From: Magnolia sinica | Taxonomy: Eukaryota > Streptophyta > Magnoliopsida > Magnoliales > Magnoliaceae | DNA: 64,000 nt | Assembly (NCBI RefSeq): GCF_029962835.1 | Contig: NC_080591.1 | Span: 44,275,501-44,339,500 of the forward strand | Direction of reading: 5' to 3' | Program-made: the position numbers and the translations under genes | Notes under the pieces: generated by a model | The model's input: only the letters and a program-made list of their open reading frames with translations | Databases searched by the model: none | Told to the model about the DNA's origin: nothing | Part shown: positions 34,856-47,057 of the stretch, in pieces | Position numbering within the stretch: position 1 is the stretch's first letter | How the letters are laid out: each line of letters begins with the position of its first letter

Positions 34856-36764
34856 TTATGACAGTTACTTGTGTTGGTTCCTAAAGGTTCATTACCACTT
34901 GCCAATGAGTGTCCAATTAATGATTGTAAGTCCTTCATGCATATATGACTTTTGTACTGAGGATGGCAGGCTTCCTTCCAATTAACCAAATGATAAGTAT
35001 TTTGATCGATGACATGGAGTAAATTGGCAAATTTGAGAGAGCTTCCTTTCTTTATAAGAGTGAATGTTCTACTTCCTAATGATCACGATGACGTTGCAGC
35101 TTGTATTGTCAGGCTTCGGTCTGCCACAACCCAAACATATGGTATATCAAGAGAGAAGTAGCAACTTCACCACTGTTTTATATGAAACACACCATAATTT
35201 GATTAATTATCCTTTAATTAAACAAAAAGAGGAACATTTCATATTTTATTTACTCTATTTTCTTTTCTTTCTTCGTAGAGATACAAATTGGGGATTGCAA
35301 ATCAGCCATTCAATTTAAGCATGGCAAATGTGGCTAAGGAGTTCTGTAGTGCCATAAGGTAGAGAAAGAAGGGCTAGACTGGTATGTTAGTTACACACCA
35401 TTTTAAAATGGTGGTGACTCTTCCAATGTACATATGGCATAGTTGTATTGCTATCCGGACCGTGCAAATCAATGACGTAACTGTGGATAGATCATAACAA
35501 AACCATAGTGCCGACGAGATGGAAAACCATCTTATTTTTCATTTGAATTTGGATCACTCACTATTTTACTTTTAACCATTCATTTTTTAGCCATTGATTG
35601 GATGATTAGGATTGTTTGATTACTGTCATGTTTACAGATTGGTCCATGGGTCAATGAGGAGGATCCATGCCTGCCAAACAGTGGACATTCAAGGCCTTTT
35701 TATGATGGGTTGCTGACATCATCATTTGCTAGTGATGTCAGAGCCCATGGGTCTCCAAATAGTATGCACGTGCTGTCTTCTTTTTCTTTTTTTTTTTTTG
35801 CAGCACCCTGCATCATTTCTTTCGTATGCATGAGTCTACAGTTAGGGAGAGTCATACTTGTGCTCTTTCTCTTGACATACAACAGCATGCATGTGAGATG
35901 CTATTTTCTTGATGTTTTTTTGTTTTCATGTGTAGATGAAGGAATGGGTATTGTATGTTGGAACAAAAGGTTGTTGATATTAGGTATCTCTAGAGCCGTT
36001 CCATGCATTTCCATTTCATCTCTACCGGGAAAGGCCAACTTTGTTGTAGTGACGGTGCAGAAAATATGCCAAAGATTGGATTGATTTGGGATGAATTTCT
36101 TTTTCTGCCAGGGGAGTATTTTGTAAATGGGCTCATATGATGGGCAACATCCCAAGTTTTTAATGGGATCATGCCGGAATGTAGCAGTCTTGTTACAAGT
36201 TTGTTAATAAAAAAAAAAAAAAGTTTATGTTGAAAAAAGGAAGAAGAAGAAAAGAAGATAAACCCATGCCTAGCCCATTTCAGGCTGGTCTCGTGTACCA
36301 TTGGGTTACCATGCCCATATCGACCCTTACTCTTGACTAAATTTAAGAAATTTGCAATTCTTTTTAATAAAATTTTCTTATTCTTAAAAAGAGTATAACG
36401 GGACAGTATTTTCTTAGTGAAATGTGTAAATTAGCAGCAATATGATGAACTTTACTATGATATCTTGAAGACCCATTTACGGTATTAGATTTCGAGTTTG
36501 TGATGTCATTATCATTTTTACTACATTTTATCTTTTAATTGGGTGTGATCCAAATTCATTTGAAGGCACTGGGTTCTTTTTCTTTTTCTGTTTTTAAATT
36601 CCAGTAACCTGTACAAGCCCCATTTTGATTCTTCTGTAAATCTTGTGGAATTGGGCTCATTTAATATACAATTAGTTTAAATTCTAATAATAGTGCTGAA
36701 GTTGTCTATGTTCTTTTGGGATTCTCTTTAGATTTTGATTGAATGGTTATGGAATTTAGTCATT

Positions 36765-36796
<32 letters not shown>

Positions 36797-38079
36797 TTTT
36801 TATTTTTTATTTTTTTAAAGTAAAAATCTGTTTGACCACGAGTAGGATTCTAATCCTACTTGCATGAATTGCCTTCACATTTCTCTTCACTAGTTTGTTG
36901 GCGTCCAACAAAAACAAGGTTAGAGTTCATGTATTTTGGGGACGTTACGCTAAATTAGGATAGTAATCCATGGCCTGATCAGCTTCTCATTTAATCTTGG
37001 ACTAAACTCCCTAAGTATTATTCTTGCTTTCTCATTTTAATTTTTTTTACTTTTATAGGCTTTAAATTTGGTTTTCTTTTGTGCAGCATTTTGAAAAAGT
37101 TATGTGTGACACCAGCTTATTAGAGACCCGAAAAAGCAGTTGACCACCTATGAATTTTGGTGTGAGCGTTTTTTTTAGCTATATCATGTTTTATAATTTA
37201 GAGATCTTGACAGTGGTGAAATATTTATGATTGTGAAAAAGCTTTCAAGGTTAGCTCATTTCTACTTAAAACATTGAATAACTAGATAAATCAGCCAGTA
37301 TGTACATTGATCAGTTGGTAGTTTTTTGGCTTTATCTCGTTAATATTGTATTCATTATATTTTTCTAGAGGCAAACATCATTCCAACCTGAGTGGATGCT
37401 GCAGTTGGATATAGACTCATTGACTTGAAGTTGATTTTTTTCTCTACCTTAGGTAAAAGATACAATAAAAGTGGATTTTTTATCTCCTTCTCATGATTCC
37501 AGGTATTTTCGTCATCTCTCTATAGTTGAATTGATTTTAGAATTTTCTTCTTTTCATTTTTCTTGCAATTTTATATGATGAACTGTCATTCTGTTCATCT
37601 TTTCAATTTTGATCGATTTTCTACTGTTTCTCTACTTGGAATTTGGGAATCAAGGAATATCATCTCTTCTTGAGGTGAATGTAGAAGGACATCAGGTTTT
37701 GGCTACTGGATTTTAGAAGGGTGTTGGAGGGAGCATAGATCCATTGCCAAAATATCAGATCTAAGGTAACATGATTGTCTTTTTGAGGATTTTGAGAGTC
37801 AGACCGAGTAATTCTCACAGTAGAAAACAATCAAGTCCAACCATTTGATCTAGATCACGACCCCACATCATATAAACTTCAATAGATGGACAGATACTTC
37901 CAACATATCTTATCATACCAAGACACTACGCTTACTTTCTTTTGAATGAATGAAGAATTGTAATTGATTGTAATTTATTATAATTGAATGAATGAAGGAT
38001 TGTAATTGAATGAGTGAATGATTATGTAAGTGGTAATTGAATGAATAAATGATTGTAATTTTTTTTTTAAATGTAGGAA

Positions 38080-38380
38080 ACAACTATGAATATTGACCGT
38101 AGTTGGTAATCTAACAACCGTAGCTGTTATTAAATTCAGCATATTGCTGCGGATCTAGCACTACTTTTAGCTACCAATACTATCCATAGCTATTGGTACT
38201 TTTAAGTACAGAAATGATTGCTACAGATTACTTATGTAGCTATTTTGATTTATGGCTACGGAGGTTTTAGACTTATTGGCTTGGCACCTACGACTACGGT
38301 CGTGCTACGGACGAAAATCGTAGCCATAGATCTATGGCTACGGATTAAATCTGTAGCCTTTGCCCAGTTTTCTGGTAGTG
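38080..38380 (-). repeat. CACTA right terminal inverted repeat and subterminal repeats
   Basis: Dense in CTACGG, TAGCTA and CCATAGCTATTGG variants, ending TTTCTGGTAGTG. Mirrors 20532-20650. Confidence 0.78.
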
Positions 38381-38383
38381 AAC

Positions 38384-39718
38384 GTCGCTAGGGCGTATAA
38401 TGATCATGTCATACAAATGTAAGATACATGAATCACACTGTTCAGTCATGTAGCAATCCTACGCGTATCGCGCGCTCATGTGGGCAACTCTTATTAGTGA
38501 GTCCCATAAATAATCTGCACAATGGCATATGATATAATCAGTCACTCCTCATATCAAGCATACATATGATGCGTATGGGGATGAATCATTGAGTTACACT
38601 AAGCATGTTATAATGTGATAAACTATCTTTATAACGAAGATGGGCCTAGACGGCCTACACACAACAAGTATGGGCCTAACAATAGTAAGGGAGAGTTACA
38701 ATATGGACATTTAACCATCAATACTCTTACAATGTGGACGTCAAACCATCATTACTCCCAAGGCATGACCCGCCATAAACATCGTTACATACATCACAGT
38801 GGAATCACACATTGCTATGGACCTCATATACATCACATTCGACTCCACACATAGGCCTCACATACGTCTCATTGGGCCTCACTCATGGTCCTTATATACA
38901 TCACATTGGGCCTCAACCCATGGGCCTCAAATACATCACAATGGGCCTCATCAAGTGGGCCACATCTCATGAGCTGCACCAATGGGCCTCATATACATCA
39001 AGTGGGCCACATCAATGGGCCGCACCATTTACACCATTCATCTATTTAGGGATCATTTTAGAGCATTACTCAAAAATGAATCACATCGGAAGATCATCTG
39101 GACCATACCACAAATAACAATGGAGATAATGATTTTCATTGTTAAAACTTCACAGGGCCCACCATAGCATTTATTTTCCATCCAATTTGTTCATATGGTC
39201 ACAAAGACCTAGTTTAAGAGGAAAAACAAATATCATTTTAATCCAGAACTTATATGACCACTAAACAACTTCAATGGTGGACGTTCAATCTTCACTGATT
39301 ATTAGTAGTGTGGTCCACCTGACAAACAGTTTGGATGCAATAACATATACATCGAGGTGGGTCCCACATGATCGGACCATCAAAACTTGTTAATATCCAA
39401 GCATATGGATGGTTTGGATGCACACATACATCACACGGGCCCCACAGAACTTGCTGACTAATACAGCAGCTATATAGCTGGTGGGGTTACTGGCCCACTA
39501 TCCAGATGATGGATGGTGGGATATAATGCATGCATCATGGTGGGGTCCACACGCGTGGCCCACCAACTAAATGGATGGACGGTCTGGATATTAGAGGTGG
39601 TTCCCACCAGATGGACCAATGGTGTGGATATACATACATCATACATGGGACCCACAGATCTAGATGACGTCACTTCAGCAGCTATATAGTCGTCCAGGGC
39701 TACTAGACGCCTTGGATA

Positions 39719-39754
<36 letters not shown>

Positions 39755-41476
39755 TGGTGGTCCCAAAGAGATGAACGGTGTTGGTAAAACACATACATAT
39801 ATCAAGGTGGGCCCCACCCCCACACGTGCAGCACGTGTGGGGTGGGTCCCACGTCCAACAAAAACGGACGGACGACATATATTAAGGTGGAGTCCCCACC
39901 ATCCCAACCTGTTGGACGGTGTGGATGATCATACATATATCACGGTGGGCTCCATTCAAATGGACAAACAACATGGATTCCACCCCATGCATCAGGTGGG
40001 TCCCATTCAGATGGACGGACGGTGTGGATGAAACCCACACACGTCAGGTGGGTCCCACGAAACTTGGTGACGTCACTGGTTATGAGGCGCACCAGCCAAT
40101 CCGCTCCACATGGGTGAGTCCCACGTAGGGCCCACCATCATATGTAATTATAATAATATTATTATAATATATATATATATATATAATTTTTTCTTTATTA
40201 ACAACAGCCCCAGCGTCCTGCAGCTGTTGGACATCATTCCAGCAGCACGCTGCAGATGGACGGCTCGGGTGGTCGCTTGCATCAAGTGGGGTCCACGCAC
40301 ATGTGGCCTACTGTTGAACCAAACTAATATTTGTGTTCTCCTTCGTCTAAGCCCACATCTGGATGGTCAGGATGAAACATGTCCATCGTGGTGGGCCCGA
40401 AGATGGATGGCATGGCCATAAAATACATACATCATAAGCGGGTCATTAAATCAGGCAAGAGAGAGAGAGAGAGACGCATGTGATGGAGGGATCCCAACAC
40501 TATAGGCCCTCCCCTCCATGCATTACAACATACATCAAGTGGGTTTCATTGCATGTGGGCCCACCAAACAAAATCAACGGTGGAGGTCCATTCACCGCCA
40601 AAATGCAAGGTCTAGATGACCTATTCATACTAGGAAAATAAATATCATAATGGGGTCCATGGAGAATGGACCCATCATGGGATGATCATATGAATCACGG
40701 TGGGCCATCGGCCACACCTAGGGTCCAAAGTGATATCCATACCATCAATCGGTAGGCCCCTCTTGGCCCATCATCAAAACATGAAATCTAGGCCTATAAA
40801 ACCCCCACCGTTGGATCTTCTTGGTCCGATAGAATGCCAAACTCCTTGGATCTCTCTTTGATGGAGGTTGATGAGGATTGAAGGGCTAGGATGGTGAGAT
40901 TTAGCGGTAGGAAGTGGGCCTTGATATTGAGTTCTTTCTCTCCCTAGTTGCTTGGAAATGGTGGAGAATGAGATGGGATGGAGTGAAATGAGAGAGGAGT
41001 GATGTGTGTAAGAAAGATGGGATGAGAGGGATAGGTAGTGTAAGAAAGGGATGTGGGTGTGTAAGAGAGAGTTGACTTATGGAGGGGTGAGGTAGCATGG
41101 GGTATGGGTTGCTTGTCTTTGTTGGTAAGAAAGGGATAAGAGAGGCATGAGTTGTGTACTTGATTAGTACTTGATTGATTGATGTGATGGGTTGTAGAGA
41201 TTCTCTCGGAATTTGCAACGCTCGACGTTTCTTCAGAAAATATGTGGGCCCACAACTCCTAGCCTAGGTATTGCATCGATGCGTAAGACACGGCGTTGGA
41301 ACTGCAGTGACGACACGGTCGCAATGGTATAAGTTTCTAGTTGAGCCGACTCAGATATACGGGATCCGACTCAGGGTCGTACGCAAACGCCGATTATAGG
41401 TTGCGGGTTGCCGAAATTCGACAGAGAGGATTGCGGGAGTCGACGGAACGATACGGACTAGGATACGGGCCTTACA
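38384..41476 (-). repeat. LTR-B copy 1, right part: GGGCCCA-module tandem repeats, TA microsatellites, G-box hairpin
   Basis: 38820-39010 holds tandem 'GGGCCTCATATACATCACA' modules, inverse of 56850-57190. 38990-39380 carries one GTGGGCCCAC-type repeat core. 39722-39752 is (TA)n. Around 39815-39850 the sequence CCCCACACGTGCAGCACGTGTGGGG forms a perfect G-box hairpin. 40140-40190 is AT-rich and 40459-40476 is (AG)n. No coding domain. Minus-strand Ser/Pro/Thr-rich open frames near 40900-41250 are low complexity. Confidence 0.7.
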
Positions 41477-41925
41477 TTATAATAGTTAGATTTCTTTCTA
41501 TTGCTTCTTGCTTTGGTTTGAGTTTTTGATCCTTACTGAGTTCAAGAAATCAGATTGTCCTACCATAAACCTTGGTTTTTGGTGTCACTTGAACAACGTT
41601 TGTATCAATCTATCAATACTATTGCAATTGAGATTGTTATTTATGTGACTCAGGGTCGCATGCAAATGCCGATTATAGGTTGCGAGTTGCCGAAATTCGA
41701 TAGGGAGGATCACGGGAGTCAACGAAATGATACAGACTAGGATACGAGCCTTACATTGTAATAATTAGATTTCTTTCTTTTGCTTCTTGCTTTAGTTTGA
41801 GTTTTTGATCCTTACTGAGTTCAAGAAATCAGATTGTCCTAGCATAAACCTTAGTTTTTGGTGTCATTTGAACAACGTTTATATCAACCTCTCAATACTA
41901 TTGCAATTGAGATTGTTATTTATTT
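41368..41925 (+). repeat. 279-bp tandem duplication across the LTR-B/copia junction
   Basis: GACTCAGGGTCG begins at 41368 and 41647, and CTTACATT…AATTAGATTTCTTTC at 41471 and 41750, a constant offset of 279. Each unit contains the start of LTR-B, the TSD and the adjoining copia LTR. The duplication therefore arose after LTR-B inserted. The second unit preserves TSD TTGTA; the first reads TTATA. Confidence 0.9.
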
Positions 41926-42029
41926 CAGCTATCTGTTTTTATATTCCACATTTTATTTTTATTTGGCATAGTCCTATTCAAACCCCCTAAAAAAAAAAAT
42001 AAATCAGGATTGAGAGCTCGCCCTTTTCA
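41477..42029 (+). repeat. 3' LTR of the plus copia, final part
   Basis: Aligns with the outer ends of the minus copia LTRs: TTGTCCTA(A/C)CATAAAC, TGTATCAA(C/T)CT(C/A)TCAATACT, then GCTCGCCCTTTTCA (sister: GCTCGGCCTTTTCA). It includes the second unit of the 279-bp duplication. It ends at 42029. Confidence 0.85.
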
Positions 42030-43486
42030 AAATTCTAACATTACCCTTATAGATCCCTCATCTTGAATTAGGATTAGCCTACCCTTATTTCATACCTTGA
42101 CACTAGAAAAGACAAATCTATTTCAAGATTGGAGTTCAATAGAGCTAAAGAAGATACTTTCATGATTAAGGGAGCTCTTCCAAATATTAGTGTCGTATGT
42201 GTGTCATCTATGCCGAATTCCGCGTGTGAGGTGGTAGCAGCCTCAACATTAACTATGCTCCCAACCAACTTATATAGACTTTCCATCTTATGTCCCTTTA
42301 TTAACACCATTGCACCTATGGTGACCTTGATTACACCGCCTGATGCAGTGAATGTGCACCCATTTGTATCTAAAATCTCCAAGGATATCAAAATTTTCTT
42401 CAAATATAGGACATGCTTGACATCACCTAGAGTCCGTACGACTTCATCAAACATCCTTACCTTGATGCTTCCTATTCCGATGGCCTTGCATACTGCACCA
42501 TTCCCCATCAGAACACTCCCACCATCATAGGAGTTGTAGGAATCAAATCAAGTCTTATCCAGGTAGATATAATTCAAATATCCTAAATTGACTATCCAAG
42601 TATCTAAAAGATGGCTCGTACTTGAGGAGACGGAGAGATCTCCTTCTGAGCCTCTTCCGCTACGCTAGCCGATTCACCCATGATCCTTTTACCTTTGCTT
42701 TCTACGTCATCCTTCCATTTCTAGCAGTCTCTCTTGAAGTATCATTTTATGCCACAATAGAAGCATCCGTCCTTAGCTTTTTAATTTCGACCTAAACTTT
42801 TTCTTCATGTTAGATCGAAATCTCTCCATGGATCTCCCACGTCTTTGACTCCCTTTTGCAATTAACCCTTCCACCTAAGAGTTATCATCACTTGACTTCT
42901 TCCTCATCTTATTTGGAACGAGAGTTGTAGTAATTTCTTCCAACTTTACTATATTCTTTCCATAAAGGAAAGTAGTGACAAGATGATCGTATGATGTAGG
43001 AAGCGATGCACTGCTTTATCTTCATCCTCGATCATCACTCTAAGACTTAATAACTCACTATATACCTTTGTAAATGAGTTCATGTGCTCTAGAAGATTGG
43101 GCCTGTCCTTCATCCGTAGCCCGAAAAATTATTTCTTCACAAACAACTTCTTAATAAGGAACTTCACCATGTATAGGTCTTCTAGTTTCCTTCACATCTA
43201 TAGGGGTGATTTCTCATCTAGAACATTATACATGACTTCATCCGATAGACACAAATGAATGGTGCTCATATCCTTCTCCCCAAGTTCACTCTTTTAATCA
43301 CCCGATATCTTTTCTAGTTTAGTCTGTAACAACGCTTTGCTCAATCCTTGTGATACTAGAATATCTTTAACTTTCCACTGCTACAAACTAAAATTATTCT
43401 TCCCTTCTAATTTTTTAATATTGAATTTTAACCATGACATCTTCGTTGAATTCCCAAATGTCCTTAACTTGACGCTCTGATACCAC
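42030..43486 (-). pseudogene. Relic copia: gag, zinc knuckle, GAG-pre-integrase (different family)
   Basis: Read on the minus strand from the PBS: MSWLKFNIKKLEGKNNFSL (gag start near 43440), then KFLIKKLF… and LEHMNSFTKVYSELLSL with stops. A zinc knuckle follows at about 42740-42780 (DGCFYCGIK…DC). The protease region is degraded. 42074-42508 reads MGNGAVCKAIGIGSIKVRMFDEVVRTLGDVKHVLYLKKILISLEILDTNGC-type GAG-pre-integrase sequence. The family differs from the two copias above. Everything downstream is absent because the plus copia abuts at 42029, probably having inserted here. Confidence 0.78.
43474..43485 (-). other. Primer-binding site of the relic copia
   Basis: Minus-strand TGGTATCAGAGC, a perfect initiator tRNA-Met complement, lies three bases from the LTR end. 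Confidence 0.85.
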
Positions 43487-43488
43487 TT

Positions 43489-44182
43489 TGTTGGAGTTAA
43501 CTAGTTCTTCTCTCACACCACTTTGGTATAATTTCAAGCCATAACAAACCCAGATCAATCCTAGATATTAGAAATTTTGATCTAACACCATCGTTAATCG
43601 GTGTGCTTTGCGAAAATACGTTTAACAAAAATAGAACAATCGAAATAAATAAAATAACCAAAACAATAAAGCAAGCAATCACAGAACACACCGATTTCTA
43701 TGTGGAAAACCCTTGCTGGAAAAAACCACATTACAAAGCGACAAAGATCTCCACTATGTACAATCAAAGCCTTAGAGTTACACCACTTACCTTTTTCAAT
43801 TATATAAACACCCGATCTCCCATTGCGATGCACACCTAGGAAAATCCTAGCCCCTTAAGAAAATTATTTTTCAAGCCCTTACAAGTGTAGAGAATCCTCT
43901 CACCTTACAAAACCATTGTCCTTAGAGAGAAAACACTCACGATACCAAGTCCTAATTGTAATTAGGCTTAAATACCTTGATTTTCACAAAACTGCGTAAT
44001 TAAACCGAAGCCCGTTAGTTGAACTAACCGTACCCTCGATTGGACTGATAGCCCCCTGTCGGTTGGACCAATTCAGACCAATAGAACACTGTTCTGCATC
44101 CAAGAAAGCTCACATTCTCTAGGTTGGACTGATAGAGCCCTGCATTAACTCTTTGACTAGATTCAAGGCATCCTGCACAACA
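43489..44182 (-). repeat. 5' LTR of the relic copia
   Basis: 694-bp block with inverted ends TGTTGGAG… and …CACAACA. It contains an AAAACCCTTGCTGGAAAAAACC-like R region at about 43705-43730. It directly abuts the PBS, so it is the 5' LTR in minus orientation. Confidence 0.75.
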
Positions 44183-44763
44183 ATATCGAATGTGATAGCC
44201 GAATTTTGTACAAATTTTGATAAGCTGAAGTTCCGCGAATGTTTGGGATATTTAACATTTTGTGTGGGAACGATTCAAAAACCATGGTAAATGCCATACC
44301 CTCTCATACTCAATTGCCGCTCTTGCTATTGTTGAGGTGGAAAAGCATTAATAAGATTGCTCCAAATATTAATATCGGGTTTATCCATGCATATAGAGAG
44401 AGCAATCAGACCTAGCAAAACGTGGAATTTCGAGTTGAATACAAGTTCTTCAGATCTCCTTGCACGCGGCCTTCCAGGAGAGATAAGAGGTGGTCTTTTG
44501 ATCGATAGGGCATGCAATGCTGACTTAGGTACCAATAAGACTGTTTTGATTATTTTTATACAGTGAGAAGATTAGTTTTTCTTCTTCTTTTATTTTGGTG
44601 TGTAGATTGGTGTTTTACATTCACCTATTCTCTTTTTGACGGGTATGGTTTGGCCACCCCTGTCTAGTTATTTTTTTTTTTCCCTCATCAATATATACCA
44701 CGTGGCACCGATCATCTACCTTTGCCAAATAAATAAATAAATAACGTGGGACCAAATTTGATA
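44183..44763. other. Intergenic, nothing recognised
   Basis: A mildly coding-like stretch on the plus strand (44357-44566) is not recognisable. Simple (AAAT)n lies at about 44729-44744. Confidence 0.4.
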
Positions 44764-45203
44764 TGGTCGGTGACGTGGGCTCCACTATGTTTTATCCACT
44801 CGGTCCATCCATCTTATCCATTCATTTCAGGGCATGATCTCAAAAATGAGGTAGATCTAAATCTCAGGTGGACCACACCAATGGAAACAATGGTGATTGA
44901 AAGCCCACCATTAAAAATTTCTCAGGCCTACTGTAATGTTTATTTTCCATCCAACTTGCTAATTAGGTCACACAGACTTGAAGGGAAAACAGAAATATCA
45001 GGTTGATCTAAAACTTTAGGGGCCCTAAAATGTTTTTAATGATGGGTGTTCAATCACTACAATGGTGTGGTCGACGTGAGATTTATATCTGACTTATTTT
45101 TCGGCTCGTACTCTAAAATGAGCCCGGAAAATGGATGTACGGCGTGGATAAAACACTTACAACGCGCTGAGTCCAAATAGCTTTTCCGGCACCGACCTGG
45201 GTA
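44764..45203. mobile_element. Short non-autonomous element of the GTGGGCCCAC class
   Basis: Contains the ordered blocks TTTTATCCACTCGGTCCATCC, ATCTCAAAAATGAGG, AGGTGGACCACACC, GCCCACCATTAAAAATTTC, TTTATTTTCCATCCAAC, GATGGGTGTTCAATCACTAC and TCTAAAATGAGCCCGG. The second half is roughly inverse to the first. Flanked by GTCGGTG and CACCGAC inverted ends. Confidence 0.6.
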
Positions 45204-45290
45204 CTAGAGGGTTCACTACCGATTCCTAATCCATTTCCTGATCCCAGTCTTAAACCACGACCCGACTTTCCAACGAAGTCTATTTCCAGA

Positions 45291-46679
45291 GGAGCCGATT
45301 AGGTGCGCCCGTCTCATGACCCATGACTGCGTGGCACTTAATGTGGGGCCCACCTTGATGTATGCATTTTATATTCATGCTCTTCATCCTTTTTTCCCAA
45401 GAAATTTAGGACATCCCATCCAGTTCTCAAGTAGACCATACCATAGGAAAAATTGATAATTGTCCATTAATGGGTCACAAAAGTTTTGGATCGAGCTGGT
45501 ATTTGTTTTATCCCTTCATCTAGGTTTATGTGACCTTATCAATAGGTTGGATTACAAATAAACATCATGGAAGCATTATAATGGGTCATAAGAAGTTTTT
45601 AATAGTAGGGAGTTCAATCATTGGTTTGCCATAGATTTGGTGCTCATCCCCATGGTCGCCATATGTCATCAGAACCAATTAGAGTAAGTTACGTATGATC
45701 TGTATGGATTCACATGGTGTTTTTGAGGATATACAAAAAATGTATGGAGAAGATTTCTTCGTAACACGGTTGGAGTACATCGAGCAATGTCACGTCATCG
45801 TTTGAATGGTCGATGGAAGAATGATCGTAAAGAAGTGGTTATAGGACGGATGGCAAGAGGAGAAGTACAAGATCGTGCAATACTAAATTATTATAGTAAC
45901 TGTCAGAATGTATGACATTTAGATGGTCAGATTAAGATTATAAGTAGAAGAGGAATGTAATAGGAAGATTTATCTCATACCAACCCAATCAAACCCAAAC
46001 ATTATTTTTCAATCATCCTTTCAAGTATCCGTCAATTACATTCCTTAGTGTAATTCTTTATTTTTCCTATCAAGTAAATTACATTTCTTTGCATAATCCT
46101 TTACTTTTCGGCTGCTATTTATGTTCCGTAGTGCAATTCGTAGCGTTAATCAAGTAGCTGATAATCCTAACTAGTTGTAATTTAAGTCTATGCAGTTCTT
46201 CACTTGAAAAGGTGTTTTATAGTTGTTCTTTGTGATTGAATAGAAGAATCCCTTTCTCATTTCTATTTATCTATACTGAAAAGTCCTTCCATATGGAAGA
46301 CAAATGTGTAACCCATCATCGGATGACGAATCTTACCCTCTGAATATCGCATGATCGTATTCACACATTGAGCGAGTGATTGAATAGGCGACCGATCTCA
46401 CAAGATCCTGGTTGTCTACTTAGTGTCTACCTATCTTGGCGCTTGGGATCATAGTAGTTCGGTTTGAATTGAGCCGCAAATCCAATTCTGACGCACCTGC
46501 ATTCTAACAGTGGAAAACTAAGCAGCAACATTTGGATTTTCTTTATTTTTGAGCCCATGCCATAAAATGATATGGAAAAACGGATGAACTACGTAGGTTT
46601 AGAATACATACATCAAGGTGGGCCCCATGGTAATGGCTGCACCATCTTGGGTGAGCCCGGGGTGCACCTAATCAGCTCC
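45291..46679. mobile_element. GTGGGCCCAC-class element with GGAGCYGATTAGGTGC termini, split by another sequence
   Basis: Left end GGAGCCGATTAGGTGC at 45291 and right end GCACCTAATCAGCTCC at 46679 are inverted repeats. ATTTCCAGA occurs at 45282-45290 and at 46686-46694, six bases beyond the right end, so the TSD is plausible but not clean. The core runs to about 45660 and resumes near 46540. The roughly 850 bases between are foreign, LTR-like sequence with no recognisable domain. Confidence 0.55.
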
Positions 46680-46689
46680 CCATTAATTT

Positions 46690-47057
46690 CCAGAACCTAG
46701 CGTCAGACTCGGCACAGGTACGAATTTCCAACTCGGTCCAGCAAATGTAAAAAGGAAACCAATATGTATTGATGAAAAAAAAAAAAAAAGCAGCATACTT
46801 GACAGTAATAGAGAGTAAAACGCAGTAAAGCTATTTATATTGGGTCTGTGTAAGCACAAACGTATAGGCAACGGAGGGAACATAACTATTACAAGTGCAA
46901 AGAAGCACTCTCTACCTTGTGTACTAACATGCTAACCGAAAAAAAAAACAAAAGCTCTCTCTACCCTGCTCTATTCTCTTGCAATGCATTCATGCATCAC
47001 ACGATCCATGAACAGCTAAAATTGCACAATTGCAACCTTTTGGAATGCGGTGTAAGC
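46690..47057 (-). other. Probable 3' flank/UTR of the HD-Zip gene
   Basis: AT-rich sequence downstream of the stop codon, with an A-run at 46776-46789. A minus-strand AATATAAAT-like element near 46838 could serve as a poly(A) signal. No other feature seen. Confidence 0.35.

Larger units (their letters stand above)
31912..38079. other. Internal region of the CACTA element, no recognised gene
   Basis: About 6.2 kb without a recognisable transposase. 32080-32290 is a pyrimidine-rich stretch (CTCTCTCTTC…CTCTCTCTGC) resembling a plant 5' leader. Scattered open stretches exist, for example a stop-free run around 33850-34028 (plus, …MRERLMGTDYKFIGNMSNLAKC…) and 32983-33189, but I recognise no family. 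Several homopolymer runs and a (TTTC)n microsatellite at about 36763-36798 are present. It could hold captured host-gene pieces (Pack-CACTA style). That is conjecture. Confidence 0.45.
20532..38380. mobile_element. CACTA (En/Spm) DNA transposon carrying a nested copia
   Basis: Left terminus CACTACCAAAAAAATGAGC at 20532, right terminus …GTTTTCTGGTAGTG at 38380. These are inverted repeats that continue with GCAAAGGCTACGGA on both sides. The 3-bp TSD AAC at 20529-20531 and 38381-38383 is the size diagnostic of CACTA elements. Excising it rejoins LTR-B in register with its inverted copy (GACATGTCTG…GTCGCTA region near 57725). Without the nested copia (21092-31911) the element is about 7 kb. I find no transposase domain, so it is probably non-autonomous. 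Confidence 0.88.
19454..41476 (-). mobile_element. LTR-B copy 1: very long solo LTR, split by a CACTA transposon
   Basis: The pieces 19454-20531 and 38384-41476 (about 4.2 kb together) align, in reverse, with 54659-59058. Read on the minus strand it starts TGTAAGGCCCGTATCC at 41476 and ends at 19454 with TATCACGCC (decayed TGTCACGCC). The TSD is TTGTA at 19449-19453 and TTATA at 41477-41481. The later tandem copy of that junction still reads TTGTA at 41756-41760. No internal region is visible, so it is a solo LTR or an LTR-like non-autonomous unit. Coding domains are absent. Confidence 0.82.
1..42029 (+). mobile_element. Ty1/copia retrotransposon (plus copy), interrupted by three large insertions
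   Basis: Degraded copia element whose 5' LTR, gag and start of pol lie left of the window. Its own pieces are 1-960 (protease end, GAG-pre-integrase, integrase), 4043-5794 (integrase end, reverse transcriptase, RNase H), 16070-19453 (RNase H end, spacer, third ORF, first part of 3' LTR) and 41477-42029 (rest of 3' LTR). The gaps are nested insertions with matching TSDs. The order of domains (IN before RT) is that of Ty1/copia. The same family is present on the minus strand at 21092-31911, which allowed the pieces to be aligned. Many in-frame stops show it is dead. The LTR ends in ...GCCCTTTTCA at 42029, matching the terminus of the minus copy. Confidence 0.9.

Noticed and set aside
40901-41255. 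Ser/Pro/His-rich open frames on the minus strand
   Set aside because: Low-complexity translation of GATGGG/GTGAG repeats in LTR-B; similar frames at 54885-55232 in copy 2 are the same repeat.
45660-46510. Possible LTR inside the split short element
   Set aside because: The sequence looks LTR-like (AT-rich, GCGCTTGGGATC near the end), but I found no paired ends or TSD, so it is not called separately.
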